A stretch of 64,000 nucleotides of DNA from Microtetraspora niveoalba. GTDB taxonomy: Bacteria > Actinomycetota > Actinomycetes > Streptosporangiales > Streptosporangiaceae. Within the stretch, counting starts at the first letter, position 1. Each line of letters starts with the position of its first letter. A model generated the notes under the pieces. The model was given only the letters and a program-made list of their open reading frames with translations, made no database searches and was not told where the DNA came from. Both the position numbers and the translations under genes were made by a program. This document shows, piece by piece, positions 16,449 through 24,334 of this stretch. The DNA lies in contig NZ_BBYM01000006.1 of the NCBI RefSeq assembly GCF_001570405.1, positions 73,102-137,101 of the forward strand, given 5' to 3'.

Positions 16449-16580
16449 CGGCGTCGGCCGCGGAGTACGGCCGGGCGGGGGCGCGGGGCGTTCGGGACAC
16501 CCCGCCGACGCGTGCGCGTCCCGCGCGGTGCACCATCGCTGAAGGAAGCAGACCACACGACCCCAGACCGCACGACCACG

Positions 16581-16680
16581 ACCGCAAGACCACGACCACC
16601 ACCGCAAGACCACGACCACGACCGCAAGACCACGACCACGACCGCAAGACCACGACCACGACCGCAAGACCACGACCACA
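16581..16680. repeat. Five-copy 20-bp tandem repeat in a thymine-free leader
   Basis: Unit ACCGCAAGACCACGACCACG begins at 16581, 16601, 16621, 16641 and 16661; only the last base of the first and last units differs. A partial unit precedes it at about 16567. The + strand has no T from 16541 to 16685 (145 nt), so an mRNA for the downstream acyltransferase would carry a uridine-free leader. The 16449-16751 gap holds nothing else I can name. Confidence 0.9.
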
Positions 16681-16751
16681 CGACGTAGATCGCATGACGC
16701 CGATCGCACGAGACCGGTGCGACGAACGAACAACGGGGGCAGTGACCAGGT

Positions 16752-18194
16752 ATGGCGCGGCAGCTCAGCGCGCTCGACGCGCAGTTCCTCAATTTCGAGA
16801 CGAGCGCCAACCTCGCGCACATCGCGGGGCTGGCCGTCCTCGACCCGTCCACAGCGCCCGGCGGTGAGGTCACCCGCGAGGCGCTGGTCGAGCTGATCAG
16901 GGAGCGGGCGCACCTCGCCCCGCCGCTGCGGCGCCGCCTGGTCCAGGTGCCGTTCCGGCTCGACCACCCCTACTGGGTGGAGGACCGCGAGATCGACTTC
17001 GACTACCACGTCCGCGAGATCGCTCTCCCGCGCCCGGGCGACGACCACCAGCTCGGCGAACAGGTCGCCCGCCTCCACGGGCGGCGGCTGGACCGGCGGC
17101 GCCCCCTGTGGGAGCTGTACATCATCCACGGCTTGTCCGGCGGGCGGGTCGCGGTCTACACCAAGGTCCACCACTCCGCCATCGACGGCGTGACCGGCGC
17201 GGAGGTGCTCGCCGCGCTCATGGACCTCGGCCCCGAGCCGCGGCGCGAGGCCCCGCCCACGGAGTCGGAGCCGGACACGCCGCCCGACACCGTCGAGATG
17301 ATCGCGCGAGGGGTCGGCCGCGTGCTGGAGAACCCGGGGGCGGCGATGCGCTTCCTCGCCGGAGTCGTGCCCCGGCTCGACGAGATCCCGGTCGTCTCGC
17401 AGATCCCCGGCGCCGGTCTCGTCTCGCGCGTGGTGCGCGGCATCGGCGCCGAGCCGCTGCCCGGCCTGCCGAGGATGACCGTGCCGCGCACCCCCTTCTC
17501 CGGACCGGTCTCGCCCCACCGCAGGTTCGCCTTCGGGACGCTGCCGCTCGCCGACGTCAAGCGGGTCAAGAACGCCTTCGGCGTGACGGTCAACGACGTG
17601 GTGCTGTCGATGTGCGCCACCGCGCTGCGGCGCTGGCTGGTCCAGCGCGACGAGCTGCCCCGCGAGCCGCTGGTCGCCGGCATCCCGATCTCCAGCCGGG
17701 GGTTGACGGAGGGCGGCGACATCCCCGCCAACGAGGTGGTCCTCGCCATGACCACGCTTCCCACGGACGTCGCCGACCCTGGGGAGCGGCTGCGCGGGGT
17801 CAGCAGATCCATGAAGACCGTCAAGGACCGCTACGCCGCGGCTCCCGCCACCTGGCTGCTGGAGTTCAGCGAGGCCATGCCGGCCGCGCTGAGCGGCCTC
17901 GCCGACCGGGCGGCCTTCCGGATCGCGTCGCGTACGGCGCCGGCCATGAACCTCATGGTGTCGAACGTCCCCGGCCCCCAGTTCCCGCTGTACATGTGCG
18001 GGGCGCGGCTGCTCGCGCACTACCCCGTATCGGTGATCACCGACGTGAGCGGCGGGATCAACATCACGGTGTTCTCCTACGACGGGTCGCTCGACGTCGG
18101 CATCGTCGTGGACCGCGACATGGTGCCCGACGTGTGGGACTTCATCGACTATCTGCGCGACGCCCTGGACGAGCTGTGCCGTACGCACCCGTGA
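16752..18194 (+). CDS. Wax ester synthase/diacylglycerol O-acyltransferase (WS/DGAT)
   Basis: 480-residue membrane-associated acyltransferase making triacylglycerol or wax esters from acyl-CoA. The catalytic HHxxxDG motif is HHSAIDG at residues 140-146. Other family motifs are RPLWELYIIHGL (about 117-128), the N-terminal LSALDAQFLNFE, NDVVLSMCATALRRWL and the C-terminal VSNVPGPQFPLYMCGARL. The ATG at 16752 has only a weak purine stretch upstream. The last 53 bp overlap the convergent kinase gene. The repeat-rich, U-free leader may affect its expression. Confidence 0.92.
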   Translation: MARQLSALDAQFLNFETSANLAHIAGLAVLDPSTAPGGEVTREALVELIRERAHLAPPLRRRLVQVPFRLDHPYWVEDREIDFDYHVREIALPRPGDDHQLGEQVARLHGRRLDRRRPLWELYIIHGLSGGRVAVYTKVHHSAIDGVTGAEVLAALMDLGPEPRREAPPTESEPDTPPDTVEMIARGVGRVLENPGAAMRFLAGVVPRLDEIPVVSQIPGAGLVSRVVRGIGAEPLPGLPRMTVPRTPFSGPVSPHRRFAFGTLPLADVKRVKNAFGVTVNDVVLSMCATALRRWLVQRDELPREPLVAGIPISSRGLTEGGDIPANEVVLAMTTLPTDVADPGERLRGVSRSMKTVKDRYAAAPATWLLEFSEAMPAALSGLADRAAFRIASRTAPAMNLMVSNVPGPQFPLYMCGARLLAHYPVSVITDVSGGINITVFSYDGSLDVGIVVDRDMVPDVWDFIDYLRDALDELCRTHP

Positions 18195-20106
18195 CCGGCG
18201 CCGGAGGGGCGGCAGGAGCGGCGGCGGGGCTGCGGGAGGGGCTGGGCCGGGCGGAGCGGCCGAAGCCGCTCCCCGAGGAGTCGCGACCGTCCACCCGCCC
18301 CAGGCACCGATAGCTGCGCAGGCCCGTCGCGTACTTGGCGGCGCTCGGCGGCAGCACGGTGATCTCCCACCGGTCGGCCTTGACCGTGGTGGCGGCGCCG
18401 CGCCGCGACAGCAGCAGGATGTACTTCGAGCAGAGCAACGTGACGGTGGGGTGCTTCTCCACCGTGCGCTGGTCCGTGGTCAGCCCTGCGGGCAGCGGCG
18501 CGATGGCGAACGTCTCCCACGTGTGCGGTTTCCCGCAGGGAATGGCGCGTGCGGTCGTGTCGCCCCCGATCGACACCGTGCCGGCCCAGCACTCCGGGGT
18601 GGACACGCAGGCCGCGCCGGCGGAGGCCGATTCGGCGGCGGGGCATCCGGCCGTGTACGTCGCGACCTCGAAGCCACCGGGCCCGGTCGATCCGGCTGAT
18701 CCCGTCGTCCCGTCCGCTCCGGGACGCGTCGTCGGGCTCGAGGAGGCGGTGGAGGCGGGAGCCGCGCCGGCGCCGCTCCCGTCGGAGTCGTGCGGGGCCA
18801 GCAGGACGAGTCCGGTGACGAGCAGCGTGGCGAACACGGCCGCCGTCGCGGCGAAGACCGCCGAATGGCGCAGTGTCCGGTTCCGGGGGCGGGTCGCCAC
18901 CGCGTCCCGGCTCGCGCCCGCGTGGGGACCGGCGATGCCGGGAGTCGCGCGGGGGGCGGCGGTGCCCGGGAAGGCGCGGGAGGGGCCGGTGTCCATGGGG
19001 GTCCGCGCGGAAGGCGGCGTGGTGCCCGGGAACGCGCGGGAGGGGCCGGTGTCCATGGGGGTCCGCGCGGAAGGCGGCGTGGTGCCCGGGAACGCGCGGG
19101 AGGGACCCGTGTCCATGGGTATCCGCGCGGCGGCAGCGGCCGTACCCGGGGGCGTGTGAGGAGGGGCGGTGTCCGGGCGGGCGCCCGCCCTGGAACCGGC
19201 CGCGTGCGGGCCCGTGCTCTCGGCCGGGGGAGGCGCGTGCCGCAGGGAGGCGGGCAGGCCGGGCCCGGGCGCGGTGCCGTCCGGGGCGAGCGCGGATAGC
19301 GCGTCGCGCAGGTCCGCCGCGCTCGCGACACGCTCCCGCGGGTCGCGCGCCATGCCGTGGCGCAGCACCTCCAGCAGCGCGGACGGCACGCCGGGGATGT
19401 CGGGGACGGGCAGCCGGTGGAGCGCGAGGATCGCCGCGATGTTGACCACCCCGCCCTCCGGGAACCGGGGCGGCCTGCCGTTCAGCAGGGCGTACAGCGT
19501 GGCGGACAGCGCGTAGACGTCACCGGCGGCGGTCGGCTCGGTGAGCTCGAACGCCTCGGGCGGCGCGAAGGCCGGGGTGAGCGACTCCCGGGTGACCGAG
19601 GCGTGTTCCCCGGACCCGGTTCCGGGCATCGTGGCGAGCCCGAAGTCCGACAGCACCACCAGTCCGTACGCGTTGACCAGGATGTTCGCCGGTTTGACGT
19701 CCCGGTGCAGCACCCCGGTCGCGTGCGCGGCCGACAACGCGTCCGCGATCTTGATTCCGATGTCGCGGACCTCGGCCGCCCCGAGGGGCCCGTACGTCTT
19801 GAGGCGGTCCGCCAGCGACCCGCCGGGGCACAGCTCCAGCACCATGTACGGCCGGCCGTCGGGCAGCACGCCCGCGTCGTAGACCCCGGCGACGTGGGGG
19901 TGGCCGGACAGCGCGCCCGCCGCCGTCACCTCGCGCAGGAACCGGCGGCGGTCGCGGTCGGACAGCAGGACGCGGTTGTCGAGCTTCAGCGCGACCTCGC
20001 GCCCCACGGCGAGCTGCCTGGCCCGGTAGACCACGCCGAAGCCGCCCTGCCCGAGGACGCCGAGCAGCTCGTACCCCGGCAGGAGCGGCGCGCCCGCCTC
20101 CTCCAC
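18142..20106 (-). CDS. Receptor-like Ser/Thr protein kinase (PknB type)
   Basis: 654 residues. The kinase domain (about 10-265) is intact: GQGGFGVVYRA glycine loop, the VAIK-type lysine in EVALKLD, HRDVKPANILV catalytic loop, DFGLA, and a PPE in place of APE (FAPPEAFE). A Pro/Thr/Ser-rich juxtamembrane linker (about 270-400) contains three 20-residue repeats. One helix follows (SAVFAATAAVFATLLVTGL), then a roughly 220-residue outer domain with six or more cysteines (TAGCPAAES, ACVSTPECWAG, IPCGKPHTWE, LLCSKYIL, YRCLGR). The GTG at 20106 fits GGGAGG 8 bp upstream; a GTG at 20115 abuts that site. The 3' end overlaps the acyltransferase gene. Confidence 0.88.
   Translation of the reverse strand: MEEAGAPLLPGYELLGVLGQGGFGVVYRARQLAVGREVALKLDNRVLLSDRDRRRFLREVTAAGALSGHPHVAGVYDAGVLPDGRPYMVLELCPGGSLADRLKTYGPLGAAEVRDIGIKIADALSAAHATGVLHRDVKPANILVNAYGLVVLSDFGLATMPGTGSGEHASVTRESLTPAFAPPEAFELTEPTAAGDVYALSATLYALLNGRPPRFPEGGVVNIAAILALHRLPVPDIPGVPSALLEVLRHGMARDPRERVASAADLRDALSALAPDGTAPGPGLPASLRHAPPPAESTGPHAAGSRAGARPDTAPPHTPPGTAAAAARIPMDTGPSRAFPGTTPPSARTPMDTGPSRAFPGTTPPSARTPMDTGPSRAFPGTAAPRATPGIAGPHAGASRDAVATRPRNRTLRHSAVFAATAAVFATLLVTGLVLLAPHDSDGSGAGAAPASTASSSPTTRPGADGTTGSAGSTGPGGFEVATYTAGCPAAESASAGAACVSTPECWAGTVSIGGDTTARAIPCGKPHTWETFAIAPLPAGLTTDQRTVEKHPTVTLLCSKYILLLSRRGAATTVKADRWEITVLPPSAAKYATGLRSYRCLGRVDGRDSSGSGFGRSARPSPSRSPAAAPAAPPAPVTGAYGTARPGRRADSR
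18961..19140. repeat. Three-copy 60-bp tandem repeat inside the kinase gene
   Basis: Units begin at 18961, 19021 and 19081. The first two differ at one base; the third diverges in its second half. On the minus strand each unit encodes 20 residues (MDTGPSRAFPGTTPPSARTP) in the juxtamembrane linker. The near identity of the first two units indicates recent duplication or homogenisation. Confidence 0.92.
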
Positions 20107-20392
20107 CCGACCCACCTCCCGACAGCCGTGCGGAACACTACCGCAGAGATCACGCTATCGATCGACATAGTGGGATCAACCGGTTGGACGCGGAGTTCCC
20201 GTCCCCAGCGGGGGCCGGAACGGTGCGGGCTGCGGCTCGACCAGAAGGGCGGGCCGGCCAGAAGGGCGGGCCGACCGGGAAGGCGGGCTTGCGGGGAGGG
20301 GCGAGGGAGAGCCGGGCGAGATCCGCCGGGGAGGCGTCACACGGCGATGCCCGGCGACCTCGCGAGGAGGCACCGGGCAGGGCCGTGAACGA

Positions 20393-21979
20393 TCAGGAGG
20401 AGCCGGCGACCTCCAGGTCCTGGACGCGCGGGTCGTCCCGGTCGGCGACGTAGTCCTCGGGCCGGGTCGCGTCCGGCCCCTCGGCCATCTTGACCGCCCG
20501 GGCCAGCCACGTGCCGAGCACGGCGACGACCAGGTTGACGGCCAGAGCCAGGAAGCCGGCGTAGATCGTCATCTTGGTGTCCAGGCCCAGTTTCTCCAGC
20601 GGGAACGCCGAGCCGCCGAAGTGCTCGTGCTTGGTGGCCGGGTTCGCGATGTTGTACAGCATCAGTAGGCCCGAGCCCATCCCGGCGACCCACCCGGCGA
20701 CCAGGCCGGCCCGGTGGAACCAGCGCCCGAAGAGGCCGAGGGCCACGGACGGCAGGGTCTGCAGGATGATCACGCCGCCGATGAGCTGCAGGTCGATCGA
20801 GAACTGGGGGTCGATGAGCAGGATGCACAGCACCGCGCCGACCTTCACGACCAGCGAGGCGATCTTGCTGACCGACGCCTCCTGGGCGTCCGTGGCGTCC
20901 GGCCTGATGTACTCGCGGTAGATGTTGCGGGTGAACAGGTTGGCCGCGGCGATCGACATGATGGCCGCGGGCACCAGCGCGCCGATGCCGACGGCCGCGA
21001 ACGCCACGCCCGCGAACCAGTCGGGGAACATCGTGTCGAAGAGCTGCGGCACCACCGTGTTCACGTCGGTGCCGATGGGCTTGACCCCGGCCGCGATGGC
21101 CATGTAGCCGAGCAGCGCGATCAGGCCGAGCAGCAGGCTGTAGGCGGGCAGCGCCGACATGTTCCGCTTGATGACGTCGCGGTTCTTCGACGCGAGCACG
21201 CCCGTCACGCTGTGCGGGTAGAGGAACAGCGCCAGGGCCGACCCGAGGGCCAGCGTGACGTACTGGAGCTGGTTGTTGGCATTGAGGAGGACGCCGTCGC
21301 CGGGGGCGGGGGTGGCGTCGAACTTCGCCTGCGCCGCGTCGAAGATCGCCGACCAGCCGCCCAGCCGGGACGGGATGTAGATCACCGCGACCAGGATCAC
21401 CACGTAGATCAGCGAGTCCTTGACGAACGCGATCAGCGCCGGGGCGCGCAGCCCCGACTGGTACGTGTACGCCGCGAGGATCGCGAACGCGATGATCAGC
21501 GGCAGGTCGCCCTTGACGCCCATCGTCTTCAGCACCGCCTCGATGCCGACGAGCTGCAGCGCGATGTACGGCATGGTCGCCACGATGCCGGTGAGGGCGA
21601 CCAGCAGCGCCAGCGTCGGGGAGCCGAACCTGGCCCGGACGAAGTCCGCGGGGGTGACCAGCCCGTGCACGTGCGAGACCGACCACAGCCGGATCATCAC
21701 GAGGAACACCAGCGGATAGACCACCACCGTGTACGGCACGGCGAAGAACCCGGTGGCCCCCGCGCCGAACAGCAGCGCGGGCACCGCGACGAACGTGTAC
21801 GCGGTGTAGAGGTCGCCGCCGACCAGGAACCAGGTGATCCACGAGCCGAAGCTGCGGCCGCCGAGGCCCCACTCGTGCAGGCTGGCGAGGTCGTTCGCGC
21901 GCCGCCACCGGGCCGCGACGAACCCCATGCCGCTCACGAGCAGGAACAGGACCGTGAAGATGACGATCTCGGTGCTCAC
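20393..21979 (-). CDS. Sodium:solute symporter (SSS family, monocarboxylate-permease-like)
   Basis: 528-residue integral membrane transporter of about 13 helices. Family features: the N-terminal GLGGRSFGSWITWFLVGGDLYTAYTFVAVPALLFG, VTPADFVRARFGS, ALQLVGIEAVLKTMG, and the signature AAVGIGALVPAAIMSIAAANLFTRNIYREYIRP. It resembles the actinobacterial MctP-type group that pairs with a DUF3311 subunit, which here lies immediately upstream and overlaps by 4 bp (GTGA). Substrate unknown; small organic acids are a reasonable guess. In the 277-bp gap to the kinase start, GAAGGGCGGGCCGNCC-type direct repeats (about 20243-20285) are the only feature. Confidence 0.85.
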   Translation of the reverse strand: MSTEIVIFTVLFLLVSGMGFVAARWRRANDLASLHEWGLGGRSFGSWITWFLVGGDLYTAYTFVAVPALLFGAGATGFFAVPYTVVVYPLVFLVMIRLWSVSHVHGLVTPADFVRARFGSPTLALLVALTGIVATMPYIALQLVGIEAVLKTMGVKGDLPLIIAFAILAAYTYQSGLRAPALIAFVKDSLIYVVILVAVIYIPSRLGGWSAIFDAAQAKFDATPAPGDGVLLNANNQLQYVTLALGSALALFLYPHSVTGVLASKNRDVIKRNMSALPAYSLLLGLIALLGYMAIAAGVKPIGTDVNTVVPQLFDTMFPDWFAGVAFAAVGIGALVPAAIMSIAAANLFTRNIYREYIRPDATDAQEASVSKIASLVVKVGAVLCILLIDPQFSIDLQLIGGVIILQTLPSVALGLFGRWFHRAGLVAGWVAGMGSGLLMLYNIANPATKHEHFGGSAFPLEKLGLDTKMTIYAGFLALAVNLVVAVLGTWLARAVKMAEGPDATRPEDYVADRDDPRVQDLEVAGSS

Positions 21980-22179
21980 CGGCCGCTCCTGGTCATCCGG
22001 TAGACCACGGTGGTGGTGGCGACGCCGAGCAGGATGAAGGCGAGCTGCAGCCAGTAGAAGAGCGGGATGCCGAACAGCCGCGGCTCGAGGGAGTTGAACA
22101 GGGCGGGGACGAGCGGGACGACGATCGGTAGCAGAAGCAGCCAGTTCCAGGGACTTCGGTCACTGCGCGGGGCGGCCAA
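21976..22179 (-). CDS. DUF3311 small membrane protein, symporter partner
   Basis: 67 residues with two predicted helices (WNWLLLLPIVVPLVPALFN and PLFYWLQLAFILLGVATTTVVY), the DUF3311 pattern with P-L-F-N-x-x-P-x-L-F-G-I-P-x-F-Y-W. Such proteins are nearly always encoded directly before an SSS symporter and are thought to be accessory subunits. The stop codon overlaps the symporter start. GAGGAGG precedes its ATG. Confidence 0.85.
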   Translation of the reverse strand: MAAPRSDRSPWNWLLLLPIVVPLVPALFNSLEPRLFGIPLFYWLQLAFILLGVATTTVVYRMTRSGR

Positions 22180-22361
22180 CGCGCCCTCCTCTCTGACGGG
22201 GAGTCGCTCCGCAGCGTAAAGTGACGCGTGTCACAGCCGGGTCGCCCGTCGCCGAACGGTCGGGTTGGCGCGCCGAGCGTCACGAGACCTCTCCCGGTCG
22301 CCCGCCCGGCCCCTCGATCGGCTCGGCCCTCCGATCGGCCCCCGGCCGGTGAGGGCGGCGC

Positions 22362-22464
22362 GGCCCGGGTCAGCCCCCGGGCGGTCCCCTCAGCGCACTC
22401 CAGGCCCGGGCCCGGCGTCCCCGGCCCCTTCAGCGCCCTCCGGGCCCGGGTCAGCCCCGGGCGG
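22362..22464. repeat. Direct repeat around the 3' end of the hydrolase gene
   Basis: GGCCCGGGTCAGCCC occurs at 22362-22376 and again at 22443-22457, each followed by a GGGCGG-rich stretch; the second copy spans the stop codon and last codons of the CocE-type gene. The 22180-22450 spacer is otherwise low-complexity G/C sequence with further degenerate CCTTCAGCGC copies. It looks like slippage-derived sequence and shows no gene. Confidence 0.5.
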
Positions 22465-24088
22465 CCCTCGGAAGCAGGACGGCGGACGGGTGGGCCGGGT
22501 CGTGCAGCACCTCGTGGTCGCAGCACACCATCGCCGCCCCCGCGGCGGCCGGCCCGGGGCCGAGCGGGTCGCCGGTGCCGGTGTTGCGGGAGATCCTGGG
22601 GTACGCCCCGCCCGCCACGTGGACCCTGATCCGGTGGCCGCGCCGGAAACGGTGCCCGATCGGCCACAGGTCCACCCGCACCCGCCGTACGCCGTCCGCG
22701 TCGGCCCGATCGGCCGGGGTGAGCCTGCGGACGCCCTCGCACACGTTCATCGACGTCCCGTTCGGGTGGACGTCGCAGACGCGGACCACGACGTCGGCGT
22801 GCTCGGTGCTGGTCCGGACGTACAGGTCGGCGGACACCTCGCCGATCAGGTCCGTGTCCTCCGCCAGCACGGGCGAGGTGTGGACCAGCACGTCCCGCCG
22901 CGACTCCAGCCGCCGGTTGTCGCGCGGCATCGAGTTGCCGATGAGGACCGGCCCGCCGAGCACCGGCGTGGGGTGCCGCGGGTCGTACCGGAACCGGTCC
23001 GGCTCGGAGGGGACGGGGTTGTCCGTGGAGAGCGCCCCGCCCGGCCGCAGGTGCCAGCGTTCCTCCCGGGTCCCCGGCGGCGGCCAGTCGGAGTAGTCCC
23101 GCCACTCGTCCGCGCCGGTCACGTACAGCCGCACCGGCGAGAGGCGCAGCCCGGACGGGTCGCCGAGCAGGTGGGCGCGGAACCAGGCCAGCGCGTCCGC
23201 GCCCGCCACCCTGCCCAGCCGGTAGTCCGCGTGGTACCACGGCCCGATCGTCAGGTACGGCCGCCGCCCCGCCGCCCGCATCGCCGCGTAGTCCTTGAGC
23301 TGCCACGGCAGGAACACGTCGTACCAGCCGCCGGTCATGGTCACCTCGGCGCTGACCTCCCCGACCGACGCGGAGAAGTCCCGCTTGCGCCAGTACGCCG
23401 ACGACGGGTCGGCGTGGTTGGCGATCAGGTCCCGGAAGAACGGCAGCGGCCGGCCGGCCGACACGAGGTCCAGCTCCGACAGCGGCCGGCCGGACAGGCC
23501 GGACAACACGGCGCGGCGGGTGCGGCGCGGGGCGAGGAAGGTCGCGGCGGCGCCGCCCAGCCGTCCCTCCATCCCGGCGGTGAGCGTCGTCCAGACGAGC
23601 GTGGACTCCAGCGCGAACGACCCGCCGACGTAGGCCGCGTCGCGGAAGCAGGACGCCGTCACCTGAGTGGCCATCGCCCGGAGATCGGGCGCCTCCGCCG
23701 CGATGGCCCACTGGGCGTAACCGAGGTAGGAGGGGCCGTGCATGGCGAAGCTGCCGCCGTACCACGACTGGGCCCGCATCCACGCGACCGTGGCCAGGCC
23801 GTCCTCGCGCTCGTCGGCGAGCGGGTCGAGCAGCCCGCCCGAGCCGAACCCGCCGCGGCAGCTCTGGATCACGACGTGGAACCCGTGCCGCGCGAACGCC
23901 CTGCCGTACATCCAGCCGACCACCCCGGCCCGGCCGTACGGCGAGCGGATGAGGACGGTCGGCGGGCGGTCCGCGCCGACCGGCACGTACCGGTCGGCGA
24001 GCAGTGTGACGCCGTCCGGCATCGGGATCGGCACGTCACGGCGGACGAGCACGCGGTGGGCGCGGCGCCCGGGCAGCATGAGCGTCAT
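22451..24088 (-). CDS. CocE/NonD-type alpha/beta hydrolase (X-Pro dipeptidyl-peptidase-like)
   Basis: 545 residues. The N-terminal S15-type hydrolase part has IRSPYGRAGVVG, QSCRGGFGSGG and the nucleophile elbow HGPSYLGYAQWA (Ser about 123). A C-terminal jelly-roll domain (about 350-545) carries FRRGHRIRVHVAGGAYPRISRNTGTG, typical of CocE/NonD acyl esterases and peptidases. Substrate is not predictable. The ATG at 24088 is chosen because GAGGAGGGACG precedes it; an upstream GTG would add an unlikely 13-residue head. It is divergent from the trp leader; GTAAC direct repeats 11 bp apart (24110-24125) lie in its promoter region. Confidence 0.85.
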   Translation of the reverse strand: MTLMLPGRRAHRVLVRRDVPIPMPDGVTLLADRYVPVGADRPPTVLIRSPYGRAGVVGWMYGRAFARHGFHVVIQSCRGGFGSGGLLDPLADEREDGLATVAWMRAQSWYGGSFAMHGPSYLGYAQWAIAAEAPDLRAMATQVTASCFRDAAYVGGSFALESTLVWTTLTAGMEGRLGGAAATFLAPRRTRRAVLSGLSGRPLSELDLVSAGRPLPFFRDLIANHADPSSAYWRKRDFSASVGEVSAEVTMTGGWYDVFLPWQLKDYAAMRAAGRRPYLTIGPWYHADYRLGRVAGADALAWFRAHLLGDPSGLRLSPVRLYVTGADEWRDYSDWPPPGTREERWHLRPGGALSTDNPVPSEPDRFRYDPRHPTPVLGGPVLIGNSMPRDNRRLESRRDVLVHTSPVLAEDTDLIGEVSADLYVRTSTEHADVVVRVCDVHPNGTSMNVCEGVRRLTPADRADADGVRRVRVDLWPIGHRFRRGHRIRVHVAGGAYPRISRNTGTGDPLGPGPAAAGAAMVCCDHEVLHDPAHPSAVLLPRAARG

Positions 24089-24155
24089 TCGTCCCTCCTC
24101 GCCGTGTTTGTAACCTCCTAGTAACATTATTCGCTATGAGCGGGGAGAAGTGTCG

Positions 24156-24185
24156 TTGCATGATCACGCGCGGGGCCGCTAACCT
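24156..24185 (+). promoter_or_regulatory. Promoter of the trp leader/trpEG
   Basis: TTGCAT (24156-24161) and TAACCT (24180-24185) are separated by 18 bp, close to a housekeeping-sigma promoter. Transcription would begin 7-8 bp later, at or next to the ATG of the leader peptide, so the leader would be read from a leaderless mRNA. Confidence 0.55.
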
Positions 24186-24192
24186 GTACACC

Positions 24193-24225
24193 ATGCGAAC
24201 TCCGAATCAGTGGTGGCGCCGCTAA
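24193..24225 (+). CDS. trpL: trp operon leader peptide
   Basis: 10-residue peptide MRTPNQWWRR with two adjacent Trp codons (24211-24216), followed by TAA and, 40 bp on, an attenuator hairpin before anthranilate synthase. This is the textbook arrangement for ribosome-mediated attenuation: low charged tRNA-Trp stalls the ribosome at WW and favours an antiterminator. A comparable attenuator is known before a fused anthranilate synthase gene in Streptomyces. There is no Shine-Dalgarno, which fits a leaderless start. Confidence 0.9.
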   Translation: MRTPNQWWRR

Positions 24226-24265
24226 CAGGCGGCGACGGGTTTCGCATTTCGCGATCAGAGCAGAC

Positions 24266-24291
24266 GGCCGCCCCGAGAGGCGGCCTTCTTC
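24266..24291 (+). terminator. trp attenuator (Rho-independent-like hairpin)
   Basis: Stem GGCCGCC (24266-24272) / GGCGGCC (24279-24285) with loop CCGAGA, followed by TTCTTC. The preceding GGCGGCGAC stretch after the leader stop (about 24229-24237) is complementary to the left stem arm and could form the competing antiterminator. Located 43 bp before the trpEG start. Confidence 0.82.
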
Positions 24292-24334
24292 ATGTCCGCC
24301 CCAGGGGCATTACGAAAATCAAGGGGCGAGACAG

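Noticed and set aside
16581-16680. Possible CRISPR array
   Set aside because: The units are contiguous with no unique spacers and are not palindromic; it is a simple tandem repeat.
16202-16873. Minus-strand frames with repeated Val-Val-Val and Ser-Trp-Ser segments
   Set aside because: They are the complement of the 20-bp tandem repeat and overlap real genes on the other strand; low-complexity artefact.
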